Of a stretch of 64,000 nt of DNA, positions 32,914 through 42,239 are shown in pieces. Made by a program: the position numbers and the translations under genes. The stretch covers positions 1 to 64,000 of the forward strand of contig NZ_JADOBQ010000013.1 of the NCBI RefSeq assembly GCF_015644665.1. The letters run 5' to 3'. Numbering within the stretch: position 1 is the stretch's first letter; each line of letters opens with the position of its first letter. The DNA is from Roseobacter sp. MH60115 (GTDB lineage Bacteria; Pseudomonadota; Alphaproteobacteria; Rhodobacterales; Rhodobacteraceae). The notes beneath the pieces are model-generated. The model had not been told where the DNA came from and did no database searches. It worked only from the letters and a program-made list of their open reading frames with translations.

Positions 32914-33567
32914 ATGTATACCGCGAAAAACTTTGGATCCGTCATGCTGGCCATCTGGGCGGCGCTTTTGCTTGCCGGTCTCGTGGCCCTGGCTCTGGGC
33001 CGCTGGTCGCTGGCCTTTGTCACGATGGCCACTCTGGCCTTGTCCCTTGTGCCGCCCACCCTCGCGTCGCGCTGGTCCTTGACCCTGCCGGTCCCCTTTC
33101 TTCTGGCCACCACCCTGTTTTTCTTTGCGTCGATCTTTCTGGGCGAAGCCTTCGATTTCTATGAGCGCCTGTGGTGGTGGGATCTGGCCCTGCACGGGTT
33201 TTCCGCCATCGGATTTGGCCTGATCGGGTTCCTTTTCGTCTTTATGCTTTTCGAGGGCGACCGCTTTGCCGCGCCGCCCTCCGCGATTGCTTTTGTTGCC
33301 TTCTGCGTGGCCATGACCATTGGGGCCGTCTGGGAGATTTTCGAGTTCGGCATGGACCAGGTTTTCGGGCTGAACATGCAAAAATCCGGTCTGATGGACA
33401 CTATGGGTGACTTGATGATCAATACCGTCGGCAGCCTGATTGCGAGTGTGACCGGGTATCTTTACCTCGTGCGCAACGCGGCGGGGCCGCTTGGCCGCAG
33501 TCTCGCGCAGTTCATAGCGCTCAACAGACGGCTCTATCAGAAGTCAAAAAATCGCCTGAAGAAGTGA
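32914..33567 (+). CDS. Integral membrane protein (YjdF/DUF2238-like)
   Basis: A 217-residue protein with about six membrane helices. The segments GEAFDFYERLWWWDLALHGFSAIGFGLIGF and AVWEIFEFGMDQ with a later DTMGDLMINTVGSL match the pattern of DUF2238/YjdF-type proteins, which carry conserved Asp, Glu and His residues in the membrane. Function is unknown. The basic C-terminus is likely cytoplasmic. A weak FNR-like box follows its stop and belongs to the next gene. Confidence 0.7.
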   Translation: MYTAKNFGSVMLAIWAALLLAGLVALALGRWSLAFVTMATLALSLVPPTLASRWSLTLPVPFLLATTLFFFASIFLGEAFDFYERLWWWDLALHGFSAIGFGLIGFLFVFMLFEGDRFAAPPSAIAFVAFCVAMTIGAVWEIFEFGMDQVFGLNMQKSGLMDTMGDLMINTVGSLIASVTGYLYLVRNAAGPLGRSLAQFIALNRRLYQKSKNRLKK

Positions 33568-33585
33568 GGATGGCTAGCCATCCGA

Positions 33586-33599
33586 TTGACCAATCTCAA
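33586..33599. promoter_or_regulatory. FNR-like box upstream of carbamate kinase
   Basis: TTGAC-CAAT-CTCAA has intact TTGA/TCAA cores with changed fifth bases. Centred about 91 bp before the ATG at 33684, slightly further than usual. Confidence 0.55.
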
Positions 33600-33683
33600 T
33601 CGGCAGTTGGCGCTTCACACTACTGAGACGGAAATGCGTCAGCCTGTCTGCGCATCCCATCTGTCTGATCATCGAGGTCGCCA

Positions 33684-34598
33684 ATGAGAATTGTCGTTGC
33701 TTTGGGCGGAAACGCCCTGTCCAAGAGGGGGGAGACCCTCACCGCTGCGAACCAGCGGGCCAGTATTCGTACCGCAGCCCGCGCCCTGGCACAGGTGATG
33801 GACGCCGGACATCAGGTGGTGATCACCCACGGCAACGGGCCTCAGGTTGGCTATCTGGCCCTGCGCGGCGGTGCCTTTCCGCTGGACGTTCTGGGCGCGG
33901 AGACGGACGGGATGATCGGCTACGTGCTGCAGCAAGAACTGGACAATGCCTATCTGCCGGAGGCCAAATACGCGACCCTGCTGACCCAGATCGAAGTTGA
34001 TCCAAACGACACCGCCTTCCAGAACCCGACGAAATTCATCGGCCCCATCTACACGGAGGAGGAGGCCGCTCGCCTGCGCGCCGATCACGGTTGGACAATC
34101 GGGCAGGATGGCGCGCATTTCCGGCGCACTGTGCCCTCGCCGCGGCCCAAGCGCATCCTGGAACTGGATGTGATCCGCCTGTTGCTGGATCAGGGCGTCG
34201 TGATCATTTGCGCGGGCGGCGGCGGTATTCCGGTTGTGCAGAAAGACGATGGCACGATGATTGGCGTTGAGGCCGTGATCGACAAGGATCACGCAAGCGG
34301 GCTTCTGGCGCGGGCGCTGGAGGCGGATGCCTTCCTGATGCTGACCGATGTGGAAGGTGTCTATTCCGGCTGGGGCACGCCCGATCAGGCGCTGATCACG
34401 CATCTTTCACCAGAAGAGGTAGCACAGATGGATTTTCCCGCAGGCTCCATGGGTCCCAAGGTCGACGCAGCCTGTGAATTTGCCGAAGCCACGGGCGGTT
34501 TCGCCGCCATCGGGCGTCTCTCGGACACGCTGGATCTGATCAACGGCACAACCGGGACGCGGATCAGCCTGCACCGCGAAGCAGCGCGGGAGGCCTGA
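33684..34598 (+). CDS. arcC: Carbamate kinase
   Basis: A 304-residue amino-acid-kinase-fold enzyme with IVVALGGNAL at the start, VVITHGNGPQVGYLALRGG near residue 50 and CAGGGGIPV near 175, all carbamate kinase hallmarks, and SMGPKVDAACEFAEATGG near the end. It makes ATP from carbamoyl phosphate, usually in fermentative arginine breakdown. No arcA or arcB is adjacent, but an FNR-type box precedes it, which fits anaerobic energy use. Length is normal for the family. Confidence 0.93.
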   Translation: MRIVVALGGNALSKRGETLTAANQRASIRTAARALAQVMDAGHQVVITHGNGPQVGYLALRGGAFPLDVLGAETDGMIGYVLQQELDNAYLPEAKYATLLTQIEVDPNDTAFQNPTKFIGPIYTEEEAARLRADHGWTIGQDGAHFRRTVPSPRPKRILELDVIRLLLDQGVVIICAGGGGIPVVQKDDGTMIGVEAVIDKDHASGLLARALEADAFLMLTDVEGVYSGWGTPDQALITHLSPEEVAQMDFPAGSMGPKVDAACEFAEATGGFAAIGRLSDTLDLINGTTGTRISLHREAAREA

Positions 34599-34613
34599 GG
34601 TCCCGCACATCCG

Positions 34614-37283
34614 CTAAATCCCGTTGTGCCCCGTCAACACCAGACGCAGTTGCTTTTCCGTCTCGATCACGGCGAAGAACACGATACCGATGCCGACGAT
34701 CAGCAGCCCGTCCGCCAGCGGCACGGCCTGCGTGCCGAGGATCGGTTGCGCAAAGGGCAGATAGGTCACCGCAAACTGTGCGACTGTCGCGATGATCACG
34801 CTGATCCAGACCGCGCGCGTGCCTTTGAAAGCGTTCCAGTTGATCGACGTGCCAAAGATATTGCGGATGTAGAAGAGGTGGAAAATCTCCAGCACCACCA
34901 GCATGTTCATGGCCATGGTTTGCGCCAGTACCAGCGGATATCCCTTCTCGAGCGCATAGGTGAAAAGCCCAAAGACGATGGCCAGAAACAGCGTGGTGAC
35001 AAAGATAACGTGCCAGACAAGACCGCCGGTCAGCAGCCCGGTGTTGCGGTGACGCGGGGGGCGTTGCATGGTTTCGGCCTCGGGCGGTTCATAGGCGAGC
35101 GCAAGGCCCAGCGTGACCGCTGTGATCATATTGACCCAGAGGATCTGCACCGGTGACACGGGCAGGGCAAAGCCCAGCAGGAGGGCGGCGGCGATTGTGC
35201 CCGCCTCCCCGGCGCTGGTGGGCAGTATCCAGCTGACGAGCTTGCGGATGTTGTCCCAGACCGTGCGCCCTTCCCGCACGGCTGCCGAGATGGAGGCAAA
35301 GTTATCGTTGGCCAGCACCAGATCGGCCGCTTCCTTTGAGGCGGCCGAACCGGTGATCCCCATGGCGACCCCAATGTCCGCGCGTTTGAGCGCAGGCGCG
35401 TCATTCACCCCGTCACCGGTCATGGCCACGACCAGATCATGCGCCTGCAAGGCGGTGACCAGACGCAATTTATGCTCCGGCGACGTGCGGGCAAAGATAT
35501 TCGTGCTCATAACCTCGACCGCGAGGATACCGTCATCCATAGCGTCAATATCCGCGCCAGTCAGAACCGCGTCGGGATTGGCCAGCCCGATCTGACGGCC
35601 AATGGCCGAGGCGGTGCCTGCATGGTCTCCGGTGATCATTTTCACGGCAATGCCAGCTTTCTTGCACTCCTCAACTGCGGCGATGGCCTCCGCCCTCGGC
35701 GGGTCGATGAGGCCCACCAGACCAATCAGGCTCAGGTCTCCTTCGATGGTATCTGCCAGTACACCGGCCTCCGGCGACCTGCGCGCGAGGGCGAGGACGC
35801 GCTGTCCACGGGCCGCAATAAGTGTGGCCTCGGCGGTCCAATGGGCAGCGTCCAGCGGTTCAGACCCGGCCGCGCCGATCTGATCGCGACACATCTCCAG
35901 CAGCTTTTCAGGGGCGCCCTTCACCACCGTCAGGGATTCGCCATCCGCGTTTTCGACCTGCACGGCCATGTAGCGGCGGACCGCATCAAACGGGATCTCG
36001 CCGGTGCGCTGCCAGCCGGATGCGGCCTCTCCCGCCTTCTGCCCAAAGGCCAGGAGCGCGCCCTCCATCGGATCGCCGTCAACGATCCAGGTGCCGCCTG
36101 CCTCCCGAAGCGCCGCGTCGTTACACAACAGGGCCGCTTGCGCGATCTCCGACAGCGCGGGTCCAGCCGCCCCACCATCCTCACGCGCAATATCACCCGT
36201 CGGCGCATAACCGTCCCCGGCCACCGTGAAGCGTCCGGACCCGGTCACGACCGACGCCACCATCATCTCGTTCCGGGTCAGCGTGCCGGTCTTGTCGGTG
36301 CAAATCACTGAAACCGCGCCGATGGTCTCGATCGCCGGCAGGCGGCGCACAATGGCATGGCGTTTCGCCATCGCCTGCACGCCCACGGCCAGCGTGATGG
36401 TCATGACGGCGGGCAAGGCTTCGGGGATCGCGGCCACGGCAAGGCTGACCACGGCAATGAACATCGCGTCGAAATCGAACTGTTGCACGTAATAGCCAAA
36501 AGCCAGCAGCGCCCCCGCGATCAGCAGAATAAGCACAGTCAGCCAGCGCGCAAATTTGTCCATCTGTACGACCAGCGGGGTTTTCAGCCCGCGTACCCGG
36601 CCCAGCATGCCGGAGATCCGCCCGATCTCCGACACTGCGCCGGTGGCCACCACAACACCGCGCCCGACCCCGGAGGTGATCAGCGTGCCGCTAAAGGCCA
36701 TCGACGTACGGTCCGCCAGCGCCGCATCCGCCTCGACCGATGCCACCGATTTTTCCACCGGTACGGATTCGCCGGTCAGAATGGCCTCCTGCACCATCAA
36801 CCCGTTCACCTGCAACAGACGCAAATCCGCCGCGACCCGGTCCCCGGGTTCCAGCAGCACAATATCGCCGGGTGCTACGTCCGCCGCGTCGATGCTGATC
36901 CGTTTCCCGTCGCGCAGAACCGATGCATGCGGTGCCAGCATCTGCCGGATTTCCGCCATCGCGTTTTCCGCGCGGCCCTCCTGGATGAAACCCATGGTCG
37001 CGTTGACCAGCACGACAGCCAGGATCACCCAGGTGTCGATCATGTGCCCCAGGGCCGCCGTCACCATCGCGGCGCCGATCAGGACATAGATCAGAACATT
37101 GTTGAAATGCATCAAAAACCGCACCACGACAGGGCGCGGCGGCGCTTCGGGTAGGTGGTTCTTGCCATAGCGGTCCAGCCTCACCCGGGCTTCGCCGGTG
37201 GTCAGACCCTGGGGAAAGGAACCAAGCTTGGTGAGGCAGGCATCGGCCGTATCGGCATGCGGATGGGTGAGGACGGGGGACAC
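34614..37283 (-). CDS. Cation-transporting P-type ATPase (P2-type)
   Basis: An 889-residue P2-type ATPase. Actuator motif TGESVPVEK near residue 170, phosphorylation motif ICTDKTGTLT near 330, TGDGVNDAPALKRAD near 610, and ten or so membrane helices. The N-terminal cation-ATPase domain and four C-terminal helices match the PacL/SERCA-like or PMA-like group; calcium or another divalent cation, or proton, is possible. No heavy-metal-binding N-terminal domain is present. It lies downstream of adhP on the same strand (about 62 bp gap). Confidence 0.9.
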   Translation of the reverse strand: MSPVLTHPHADTADACLTKLGSFPQGLTTGEARVRLDRYGKNHLPEAPPRPVVVRFLMHFNNVLIYVLIGAAMVTAALGHMIDTWVILAVVLVNATMGFIQEGRAENAMAEIRQMLAPHASVLRDGKRISIDAADVAPGDIVLLEPGDRVAADLRLLQVNGLMVQEAILTGESVPVEKSVASVEADAALADRTSMAFSGTLITSGVGRGVVVATGAVSEIGRISGMLGRVRGLKTPLVVQMDKFARWLTVLILLIAGALLAFGYYVQQFDFDAMFIAVVSLAVAAIPEALPAVMTITLAVGVQAMAKRHAIVRRLPAIETIGAVSVICTDKTGTLTRNEMMVASVVTGSGRFTVAGDGYAPTGDIAREDGGAAGPALSEIAQAALLCNDAALREAGGTWIVDGDPMEGALLAFGQKAGEAASGWQRTGEIPFDAVRRYMAVQVENADGESLTVVKGAPEKLLEMCRDQIGAAGSEPLDAAHWTAEATLIAARGQRVLALARRSPEAGVLADTIEGDLSLIGLVGLIDPPRAEAIAAVEECKKAGIAVKMITGDHAGTASAIGRQIGLANPDAVLTGADIDAMDDGILAVEVMSTNIFARTSPEHKLRLVTALQAHDLVVAMTGDGVNDAPALKRADIGVAMGITGSAASKEAADLVLANDNFASISAAVREGRTVWDNIRKLVSWILPTSAGEAGTIAAALLLGFALPVSPVQILWVNMITAVTLGLALAYEPPEAETMQRPPRHRNTGLLTGGLVWHVIFVTTLFLAIVFGLFTYALEKGYPLVLAQTMAMNMLVVLEIFHLFYIRNIFGTSINWNAFKGTRAVWISVIIATVAQFAVTYLPFAQPILGTQAVPLADGLLIVGIGIVFFAVIETEKQLRLVLTGHNGI

Positions 37284-37345
37284 AGCATTCTCCGGTCGGG
37301 CCCTTTCGCAGAGCCAGAAGTCAGTTTTCGGACGTCAAACAGGGA

Positions 37346-38368
37346 TCAGATTTCCAGCACAACGCGGCCATCAATCGTGCCTGCCCGCATGCGGTCAAAA
37401 ACGGCATTGATATTGTCCAGCTTGTCCCATGTGTAGGTGGTCGAAACCTTCCCTTCCGCTGCGATGGACAGCGCCTCAGACAGATCGAGACGGGTGCCGA
37501 CAATAGACCCGCGAATGGTCAGCCGCTTGAGCACAACCTCGAAAATCGGCAGCGGGAAATCACCCGGCGGCAGACCAACCAGCGACATGGTGCCGTGGCG
37601 GCGCAACATGCCCGTCGCCTGCGCAAAGGCCTTGGTGCTGACGGCGGTGACCAAAGCACCGTGCACGCCGCCCAGATGTTTCGCCACTTCCTTGACGGGA
37701 TCGAGCTTGGCCGCGTTGATCGTCTCATCCGCCCCGAGCGCGCGCGCCAGATCGAGCTTGCTGTCGGCCACATCGACCGCAACCACATTCATGCCCATGG
37801 CTTTCGCATATTGCACCGCCATATGCCCCAACCCGCCGATCCCGGAGATCGCAACCCATTGACCCGGGCGCACTTCGGTTTCCTTGAGCCCCTTGTAGAC
37901 CGTCACACCGGCACAAAGCACCGGCGAGGACGGTCCGAAGTCCAGCGTATCGGGGATGTGCCCGACATAATTCGCATCTGCTCGCACAAAATCGGCATAG
38001 GCTCCATCGACCGAATAGCCGGTGTTCTGCTGGCTTTCGCACAGCGTCTCCCAGCCGCCGGAGCAATGCTCGCAACGCCCGCAGGCTGTGTGCAGCCAGG
38101 GCACGCCGACGCGGTCGCCTTCCTTGAGATGGGTGACCCCGGCGCCGACCTGTGCAACCTCGCCCACACCCTCGTGGCCCGGAATAAAGGGGGCGGTTGG
38201 CTTCACCGGCCAGTCCCCCATGGCCGCGTGCAGATCCGTGTGACAGACGCCCGAAGCCCGCACCCTGACAAGCACCTGCCCCGGTCCGATCTCTGGCACG
38301 GGTACTTCGCGAATATCCAGAGGATCACCCAATTTCGTGACCACCGCCGCCTTCATCGTCTTTTGCAT
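37346..38368 (-). CDS. adhP: Zinc-dependent alcohol dehydrogenase
   Basis: A 340-residue medium-chain dehydrogenase with catalytic zinc ligands in [10 protein letters not shown] (Cys) and PGHEGVGEV (His-Glu), a structural zinc cluster in [18 protein letters not shown], and the NAD loop [13 protein letters not shown]. It matches AdhP-type NAD-dependent ethanol dehydrogenases. A perfect FNR box is 71 bp upstream of the ATG, consistent with use in fermentation or low oxygen. Probably co-transcribed with the P-type ATPase. Confidence 0.92.
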   Translation of the reverse strand: MQKTMKAAVVTKLGDPLDIREVPVPEIGPGQVLVRVRASGVCHTDLHAAMGDWPVKPTAPFIPGHEGVGEVAQVGAGVTHLKEGDRVGVPWLHTACGRCEHCSGGWETLCESQQNTGYSVDGAYADFVRADANYVGHIPDTLDFGPSSPVLCAGVTVYKGLKETEVRPGQWVAISGIGGLGHMAVQYAKAMGMNVVAVDVADSKLDLARALGADETINAAKLDPVKEVAKHLGGVHGALVTAVSTKAFAQATGMLRRHGTMSLVGLPPGDFPLPIFEVVLKRLTIRGSIVGTRLDLSEALSIAAEGKVSTTYTWDKLDNINAVFDRMRAGTIDGRVVLEI

Positions 38369-38432
38369 CGTCCAACACTCCGCATTCGGATTTCAGTTTG
38401 CCGGATGATTAGCGTGCAGAGGCATCGCAGCG

Positions 38433-38446
38433 TTGATCGACATCAA
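38433..38446. promoter_or_regulatory. Consensus FNR/FixK box upstream of adhP
   Basis: TTGAT-CGAC-ATCAA is a perfect dyad with symmetric flanks (GTTGAT/ATCAAT), centred 71 bp before the adhP ATG on the minus strand. Confidence 0.85.
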
Positions 38447-38523
38447 TTGCCGCGCGCCTTCGGGCAGATTTTTCTCCGAAACCAGGTGTCCCTGCAGCCC
38501 GGTCAAAAACGCTCTTGCAAATT

Positions 38524-38543
38524 TACCAACCAAGTAGTAGGTA
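38524..38543. promoter_or_regulatory. Imperfect 20-bp dyad, candidate TetR operator
   Basis: TACCAACCAA and GTAGTAGGTA form half-sites of the type TACCWACYA (7 of 10 positions paired), placed between TTGCAA (38515) and TAGGTA (38538) promoter-like elements before the GST gene, whose operon ends with a TetR regulator. Confidence 0.5.
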
Positions 38544-38578
38544 GGAAAAATCAAATCCAAACCAAAGAAGGTGTTCCC

Positions 38579-39199
38579 ATGAAAATCTATGATGTCGAAG
38601 GCTTCCCGAACCCCGCGCGTGTGCGCATCGCATTGGCCGAAAAAGGGGCGACCGATCAGGTCGAGTTCATCCCGGTTGACGTGATGGGTGGTGAACACCG
38701 GTCCGACGCCTTCCGGGCCAAGAACCCGGATGCGGTTGTGCCCTGTCTCGAACTCGACGACGGCAGCCATATCGCCCAATGCAATGCCATCACCGAATAC
38801 ATCGACGGCCACTTCGAAGGCGCATCGCTGACCGGCGAGACCCCGAAAGAGCGCGCCCGGGTCTCCATGATGAACCTGCGGGCGGAAAACGGTCTACTGA
38901 ACGCGGTCAGCACATATTTCCACCACGCGACCCCCGGCCTTGGTCCGGACATCGAAACCAATCAATGCGCTGAATGGGGGATGCGACAGAAGGATGTCGC
39001 CAGCCAGACCATGGCCTATCTGGATGGTGTTCTGGCCGAAAACGAATTTCTGGCCGGTGACAGATTTTCAATCGCGGATATCACCGCCTTTGCCGGGCTG
39101 GCCTTTGCGGATTTTGCCAAGGTAGACATCCCCGACAGCCTGTCCAATCTTGTGGCATGGCGCAGCAAAGTCGCCGCCCGCCCGAGCATCGCAGGCTAA
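38579..39199 (+). CDS. Glutathione S-transferase
   Basis: A 206-residue GST with an N-terminal thioredoxin fold ([22 protein letters not shown]; cis-Pro and Glu-Ser-like region around [24 protein letters not shown]) and a helical C-terminal domain with the capping motif [12 protein letters not shown]. It is the first gene of a five-gene operon with a cupin, SDR, FAD oxidase and TetR. Likely detoxifies an electrophile or lipid peroxide; substrate not determinable. Confidence 0.92.
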   Translation: MKIYDVEGFPNPARVRIALAEKGATDQVEFIPVDVMGGEHRSDAFRAKNPDAVVPCLELDDGSHIAQCNAITEYIDGHFEGASLTGETPKERARVSMMNLRAENGLLNAVSTYFHHATPGLGPDIETNQCAEWGMRQKDVASQTMAYLDGVLAENEFLAGDRFSIADITAFAGLAFADFAKVDIPDSLSNLVAWRSKVAARPSIAG

Positions 39200-39227
39200 T
39201 CCGGCCCCCAGTCTGAAAGGACACAAC

Positions 39228-39896
39228 ATGGAACTGAACGCAGATTTCAACGCCCGGGTGGTCGTGCACTCGGATCAACTGGACTGGAACGCCTCGCCGA
39301 TGCCGGGCGTGGACCGGCGCATGCTGGACCGCATCGGCGGTGAGGTTGCCCGCGCCACGACCATCGTGCGCTATGCACCCAACAGCAAGTTTTCCGCCCA
39401 TACCCACACGGGAGGTGAGGAATTCATCGTGCTGGACGGGGTCTTTCAGGATGAGCATGGCGATTTCCGGGCGGGCACCTATGTCCGCAATCCCCCCACC
39501 ACCTCGCATACGCCGGGGTCGGAGGCGGGCTGCACGATCTTCGTGAAGCTGTGGCAGTTCGACATGGAGGATCGCAATCAGTTCCGCAAAACCATGGCGG
39601 AGGAACTGGGTGCCGCCGTCGATGGTGTCGCCACCGCCGAATTGCACCGCGACGCGCGCGAGACGGTGACCTATAGCCACCTTGATGCGGGCGCGACGCT
39701 CACCAATGCGGATGCGGGCGGCATCGAAATGCTGGTCATCGACGGGTCCGTCGTGGAAAGCGGCGAAACCCTTGGCAAAGGCGCGTGGCTGCGCCTGCCC
39801 GAAGGCGCGCCTCTGACGGCTGTTGCCGGGGATGCGGGGGCCAAGGTCTGGATCAAGACCGGTCACTTGCCCCACGCAAAACCACCCGCTGTCTGA
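39228..39896 (+). CDS. ChrR-like cupin protein
   Basis: A 222-residue protein of two cupin units. The first (about 45-110) has [38 protein letters not shown], with His-His-Glu metal ligands, as in the C-terminal cupin of the anti-sigma factor ChrR; the second half (about 145-210) is a degenerate copy. It lacks the N-terminal zinc anti-sigma domain of ChrR, so it is not itself an anti-sigma factor. Its stop overlaps the SDR start (TGATG). Similar stand-alone cupins occur with SDR and amine-oxidase genes in the singlet-oxygen response of Rhodobacter; that parallel is from memory. Confidence 0.82.
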   Translation: MELNADFNARVVVHSDQLDWNASPMPGVDRRMLDRIGGEVARATTIVRYAPNSKFSAHTHTGGEEFIVLDGVFQDEHGDFRAGTYVRNPPTTSHTPGSEAGCTIFVKLWQFDMEDRNQFRKTMAEELGAAVDGVATAELHRDARETVTYSHLDAGATLTNADAGGIEMLVIDGSVVESGETLGKGAWLRLPEGAPLTAVAGDAGAKVWIKTGHLPHAKPPAV

Positions 39897-40579
39897 TGGG
39901 ACACGACAACCCACTGGCGCTGGTCGCGGGCGCGGGGGCTGGCCTTGGCCAGTCCCTGCTGGCGCGTTTTGCAGCCGCAGGGCTGACCCCGGTTGGCCTT
40001 GGCCGCAGCCGTCCTGCCGAGCCGGTCGGCGCGTTTCACACCCTTGATCTCGCGGATGAACGCGCTGTGCCGGACACCATCGCTGAGATCATCGCAGACC
40101 ACGGCCCGCCGAAAATCGTCGTGCACAATACCGCCGAACTGGTCATCAGCCCGTTTTCGGACACCACGCTGCAGGACTACCAGAAGACATGGACCTCCAT
40201 GGTGCAAACGGCGGTCTTGCTCGCGCAAGCCACGCTGCAACCGATGGTCCGCGCAGGCGGTGGCAGCTTCATCGTGTCCGGGGCCACCGCATCCCTGCGC
40301 GGCGGCGCGAAATTTTCCGCCTTCGCCAGTGCCAAATTCGCGTTGCGGGGGCTGACCCAATCGCTCGCGCGGGAATACCAGCCCGCTGGCATCCATGTTT
40401 GCCACGTCATCCTCGACGGCATCATCGATAGCGCCCGCTCGCGCGATCGGCACGGGTTAGACCCGACCCGGATGATGGATCCGGCAGACATCGCCGAGGC
40501 CTACTGGCAACTCGCCCAGCAGCCCAGATCGACATGGACGCAGGAACTTGACCTGCGCCCCGCCTCCGAAGGGTTCTGA
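39896..40579 (+). CDS. Short-chain dehydrogenase/reductase
   Basis: A 227-residue SDR with an atypical glycine motif VAGAGAGLGQSL (residues 10-21), VVHNTAELVIS in the NNAG position, and the serine VSGATASLRGGAKFSAFASAKFAL. The usual catalytic YxxxK tyrosine appears as F (FSAFASAK: Phe-Ala-Ser-Ala-Lys), so the canonical Tyr is replaced. It may be catalytically altered. It is translationally coupled to the cupin and followed 3 bp later by the FAD oxidase. Confidence 0.85.
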   Translation: MGHDNPLALVAGAGAGLGQSLLARFAAAGLTPVGLGRSRPAEPVGAFHTLDLADERAVPDTIAEIIADHGPPKIVVHNTAELVISPFSDTTLQDYQKTWTSMVQTAVLLAQATLQPMVRAGGGSFIVSGATASLRGGAKFSAFASAKFALRGLTQSLAREYQPAGIHVCHVILDGIIDSARSRDRHGLDPTRMMDPADIAEAYWQLAQQPRSTWTQELDLRPASEGF

Positions 40580-40582
40580 GCC

Positions 40583-41656
40583 ATGGATATTCTGATCATC
40601 GGCGGCGGTTTGTCCGGCCTTGCCCTGGCCGAAGCGCTGGATGCGCAAAACCGTGACTATATGCTGGTCGAGGCGCGCGGGCGCTTTGGCGGGCGGATCA
40701 AGACAGCGGTGCACGCGGGCGGCGCTTTCGATCTGGGGCCTGCGTGGTTCTGGCCGGGGCAGCCGCGTATCGCGGCGCTGATCGACCGCCTAGGGCTGGA
40801 GAAATTCGATCAGTTTGCCGACGGGGCTCTGACCTATGAGGATGAGCGCGGCCAGGTCGACCGCGGGCGTGGATTTTCGTCGATGCAGGGATCGTGGCGG
40901 CTCAAGGGCGGCCTTGAGGCTCTGACCCAATCCCTCGCCGCACGGGTGCCCGACAGCCGCAAACGGCTGAACGCGCCGGTGGTGGGTCTGACCCAATCCG
41001 CAGGCGGCGTGACCGCAACGCTGCACAACGGCGAAAAACTGGAAGCCCGTCAGGTGGTTCTGGCCCTGCCGCCGCGCATCGCTGCGCAGATTGCCTGCAC
41101 CCCTGCCCTCCCTGCGGCGTCCATCCAAACCATGCAGGGCGTTGCCACATGGATGGCCGGGCAAGCCAAGGCCGTTGCCGTCTATGACAGACCGTTCTGG
41201 CGCCACGCAGGGTTTTCCGGCGACGCGATGAGCCGGAGAGGCCCGCTGGTCGAGGTGCACGACGCGTCACCCGAAAACGGCGGGCCCTATGCCCTTTTCG
41301 GTTTCATCGGCACGCCGCCGCCGCACCGGGCGGAGGAAGATGCTTTGCGCCGGGACGTCATCGCGCAACTAACCCGCCTGTTTGGGCAGGAGGCTTCAAC
41401 CCCTTCGACGCTGTACATAAAGGACTGGGCCTTCGACCGCTTTACCGCAACCGAAGCGGACAAGGCCCCCTTGTATGCGCATCCCACCTACGGGCTGCCG
41501 GGGGCTTTGCGCGGGCTGTGGGACGGACGGCTGCAATTTGCGGGCACCGAAGTGGCCCCGCAGTTCGGCGGTTACCTCGAAGGGGCTTTGGAAGCCGCCG
41601 AAAACGTATTACTGACGATGCAAGACTATGGCAGAGGTCACGTACATGCGGATTGA
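40583..41656 (+). CDS. FAD-dependent amine oxidase-like protein
   Basis: A 357-residue flavoprotein with an N-terminal FAD Rossmann loop (ILIIGGGLSGLALAEAL, residues 3-19), the ARGRFGGRI GG-doublet, GPAWFWPGQP and a C-terminal GTEVAPQFGGYLEGALEAAE motif, as in flavin monoamine oxidases and phytoene-desaturase-like enzymes. It is shorter than classical monoamine oxidases. The end overlaps the TetR gene. It may act on polyamine, lipid or pigment substrates; unassigned. Confidence 0.87.
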   Translation: MDILIIGGGLSGLALAEALDAQNRDYMLVEARGRFGGRIKTAVHAGGAFDLGPAWFWPGQPRIAALIDRLGLEKFDQFADGALTYEDERGQVDRGRGFSSMQGSWRLKGGLEALTQSLAARVPDSRKRLNAPVVGLTQSAGGVTATLHNGEKLEARQVVLALPPRIAAQIACTPALPAASIQTMQGVATWMAGQAKAVAVYDRPFWRHAGFSGDAMSRRGPLVEVHDASPENGGPYALFGFIGTPPPHRAEEDALRRDVIAQLTRLFGQEASTPSTLYIKDWAFDRFTATEADKAPLYAHPTYGLPGALRGLWDGRLQFAGTEVAPQFGGYLEGALEAAENVLLTMQDYGRGHVHAD

Positions 41657-42221
41657 TACAAAAACAGCCCTGTTGAATTCGGCGGAACAGGCCGCGCGCA
41701 GGCGTGGGTTCGACGGGTTCAGCTATGCCGATCTGGCAGAGGACGTGGGCATCCGCAAGGCCAGCATTCACCACCATTTCCCGACCAAGGCCGCGCTGTC
41801 AGTGGCGCTGATGCAGCGCTATGCCGCCGAGATCAGGCAAGCTCTGAGCGCGATTGACACGACGCACCCCTCGGGATGCGCGCGTCTTGCCGCGCTGATC
41901 GACCACTATCGCGGCGCTTTGAATGGCGGCAAAAGCCTTTGCCTTTGCGTCTCCTTCTCCACCAGCCGCGACAGCCTGCCCGCCGATGTGATCACCGAGA
42001 TCCGCAGCTTTCGCCAGATGGTCATCGGCTGGCTGACCCAGACCTTTGAACTGGGCCGGTCCGATGGCACGATTGCCGGGGTGACGATGCCCGACAAGGA
42101 AGCTGCCGCCACCCTGCCCCTGCTGGAGGGCGCCCAGCTTACCGCCCGCGCGCAAGAAAACCTCGACCTGTTCGAGAACGGCGTTCAGTTACTGCGCCAA
42201 CGGCTCGCCAATCCCTCCTGA
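41646..42221 (+). CDS. TetR/AcrR-family transcriptional regulator
   Basis: A 191-residue TetR with an N-terminal HTH (residues about 5-50: ALLNSAEQAARRRGFDGFSY, then DLAEDVGIRKASIHHHFPTK) and a helical ligand domain. The ATG at 41646 is used, with AGAGGT upstream; 41628 is in frame but has no such site. As the last gene of the GST operon it probably represses that operon through the dyad at 38524. A conserved Cys-containing segment (GGKSLCLCVSFS) in the ligand domain recalls redox- or electrophile-sensing TetR proteins. Confidence 0.9.
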   Translation: MRIDTKTALLNSAEQAARRRGFDGFSYADLAEDVGIRKASIHHHFPTKAALSVALMQRYAAEIRQALSAIDTTHPSGCARLAALIDHYRGALNGGKSLCLCVSFSTSRDSLPADVITEIRSFRQMVIGWLTQTFELGRSDGTIAGVTMPDKEAAATLPLLEGAQLTARAQENLDLFENGVQLLRQRLANPS

Positions 42222-42239
42222 TCCGACCGCGCGGATCGG
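42218..42239. terminator. Hairpin between convergent TetR and injection-system operons
   Basis: GATCCG and CGGATC pair perfectly around ACCGCG, extended by two further pairs. It lies in the 18-bp gap between convergent stops. No T-run follows in either direction, so termination is plausible but not proved. Confidence 0.45.
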
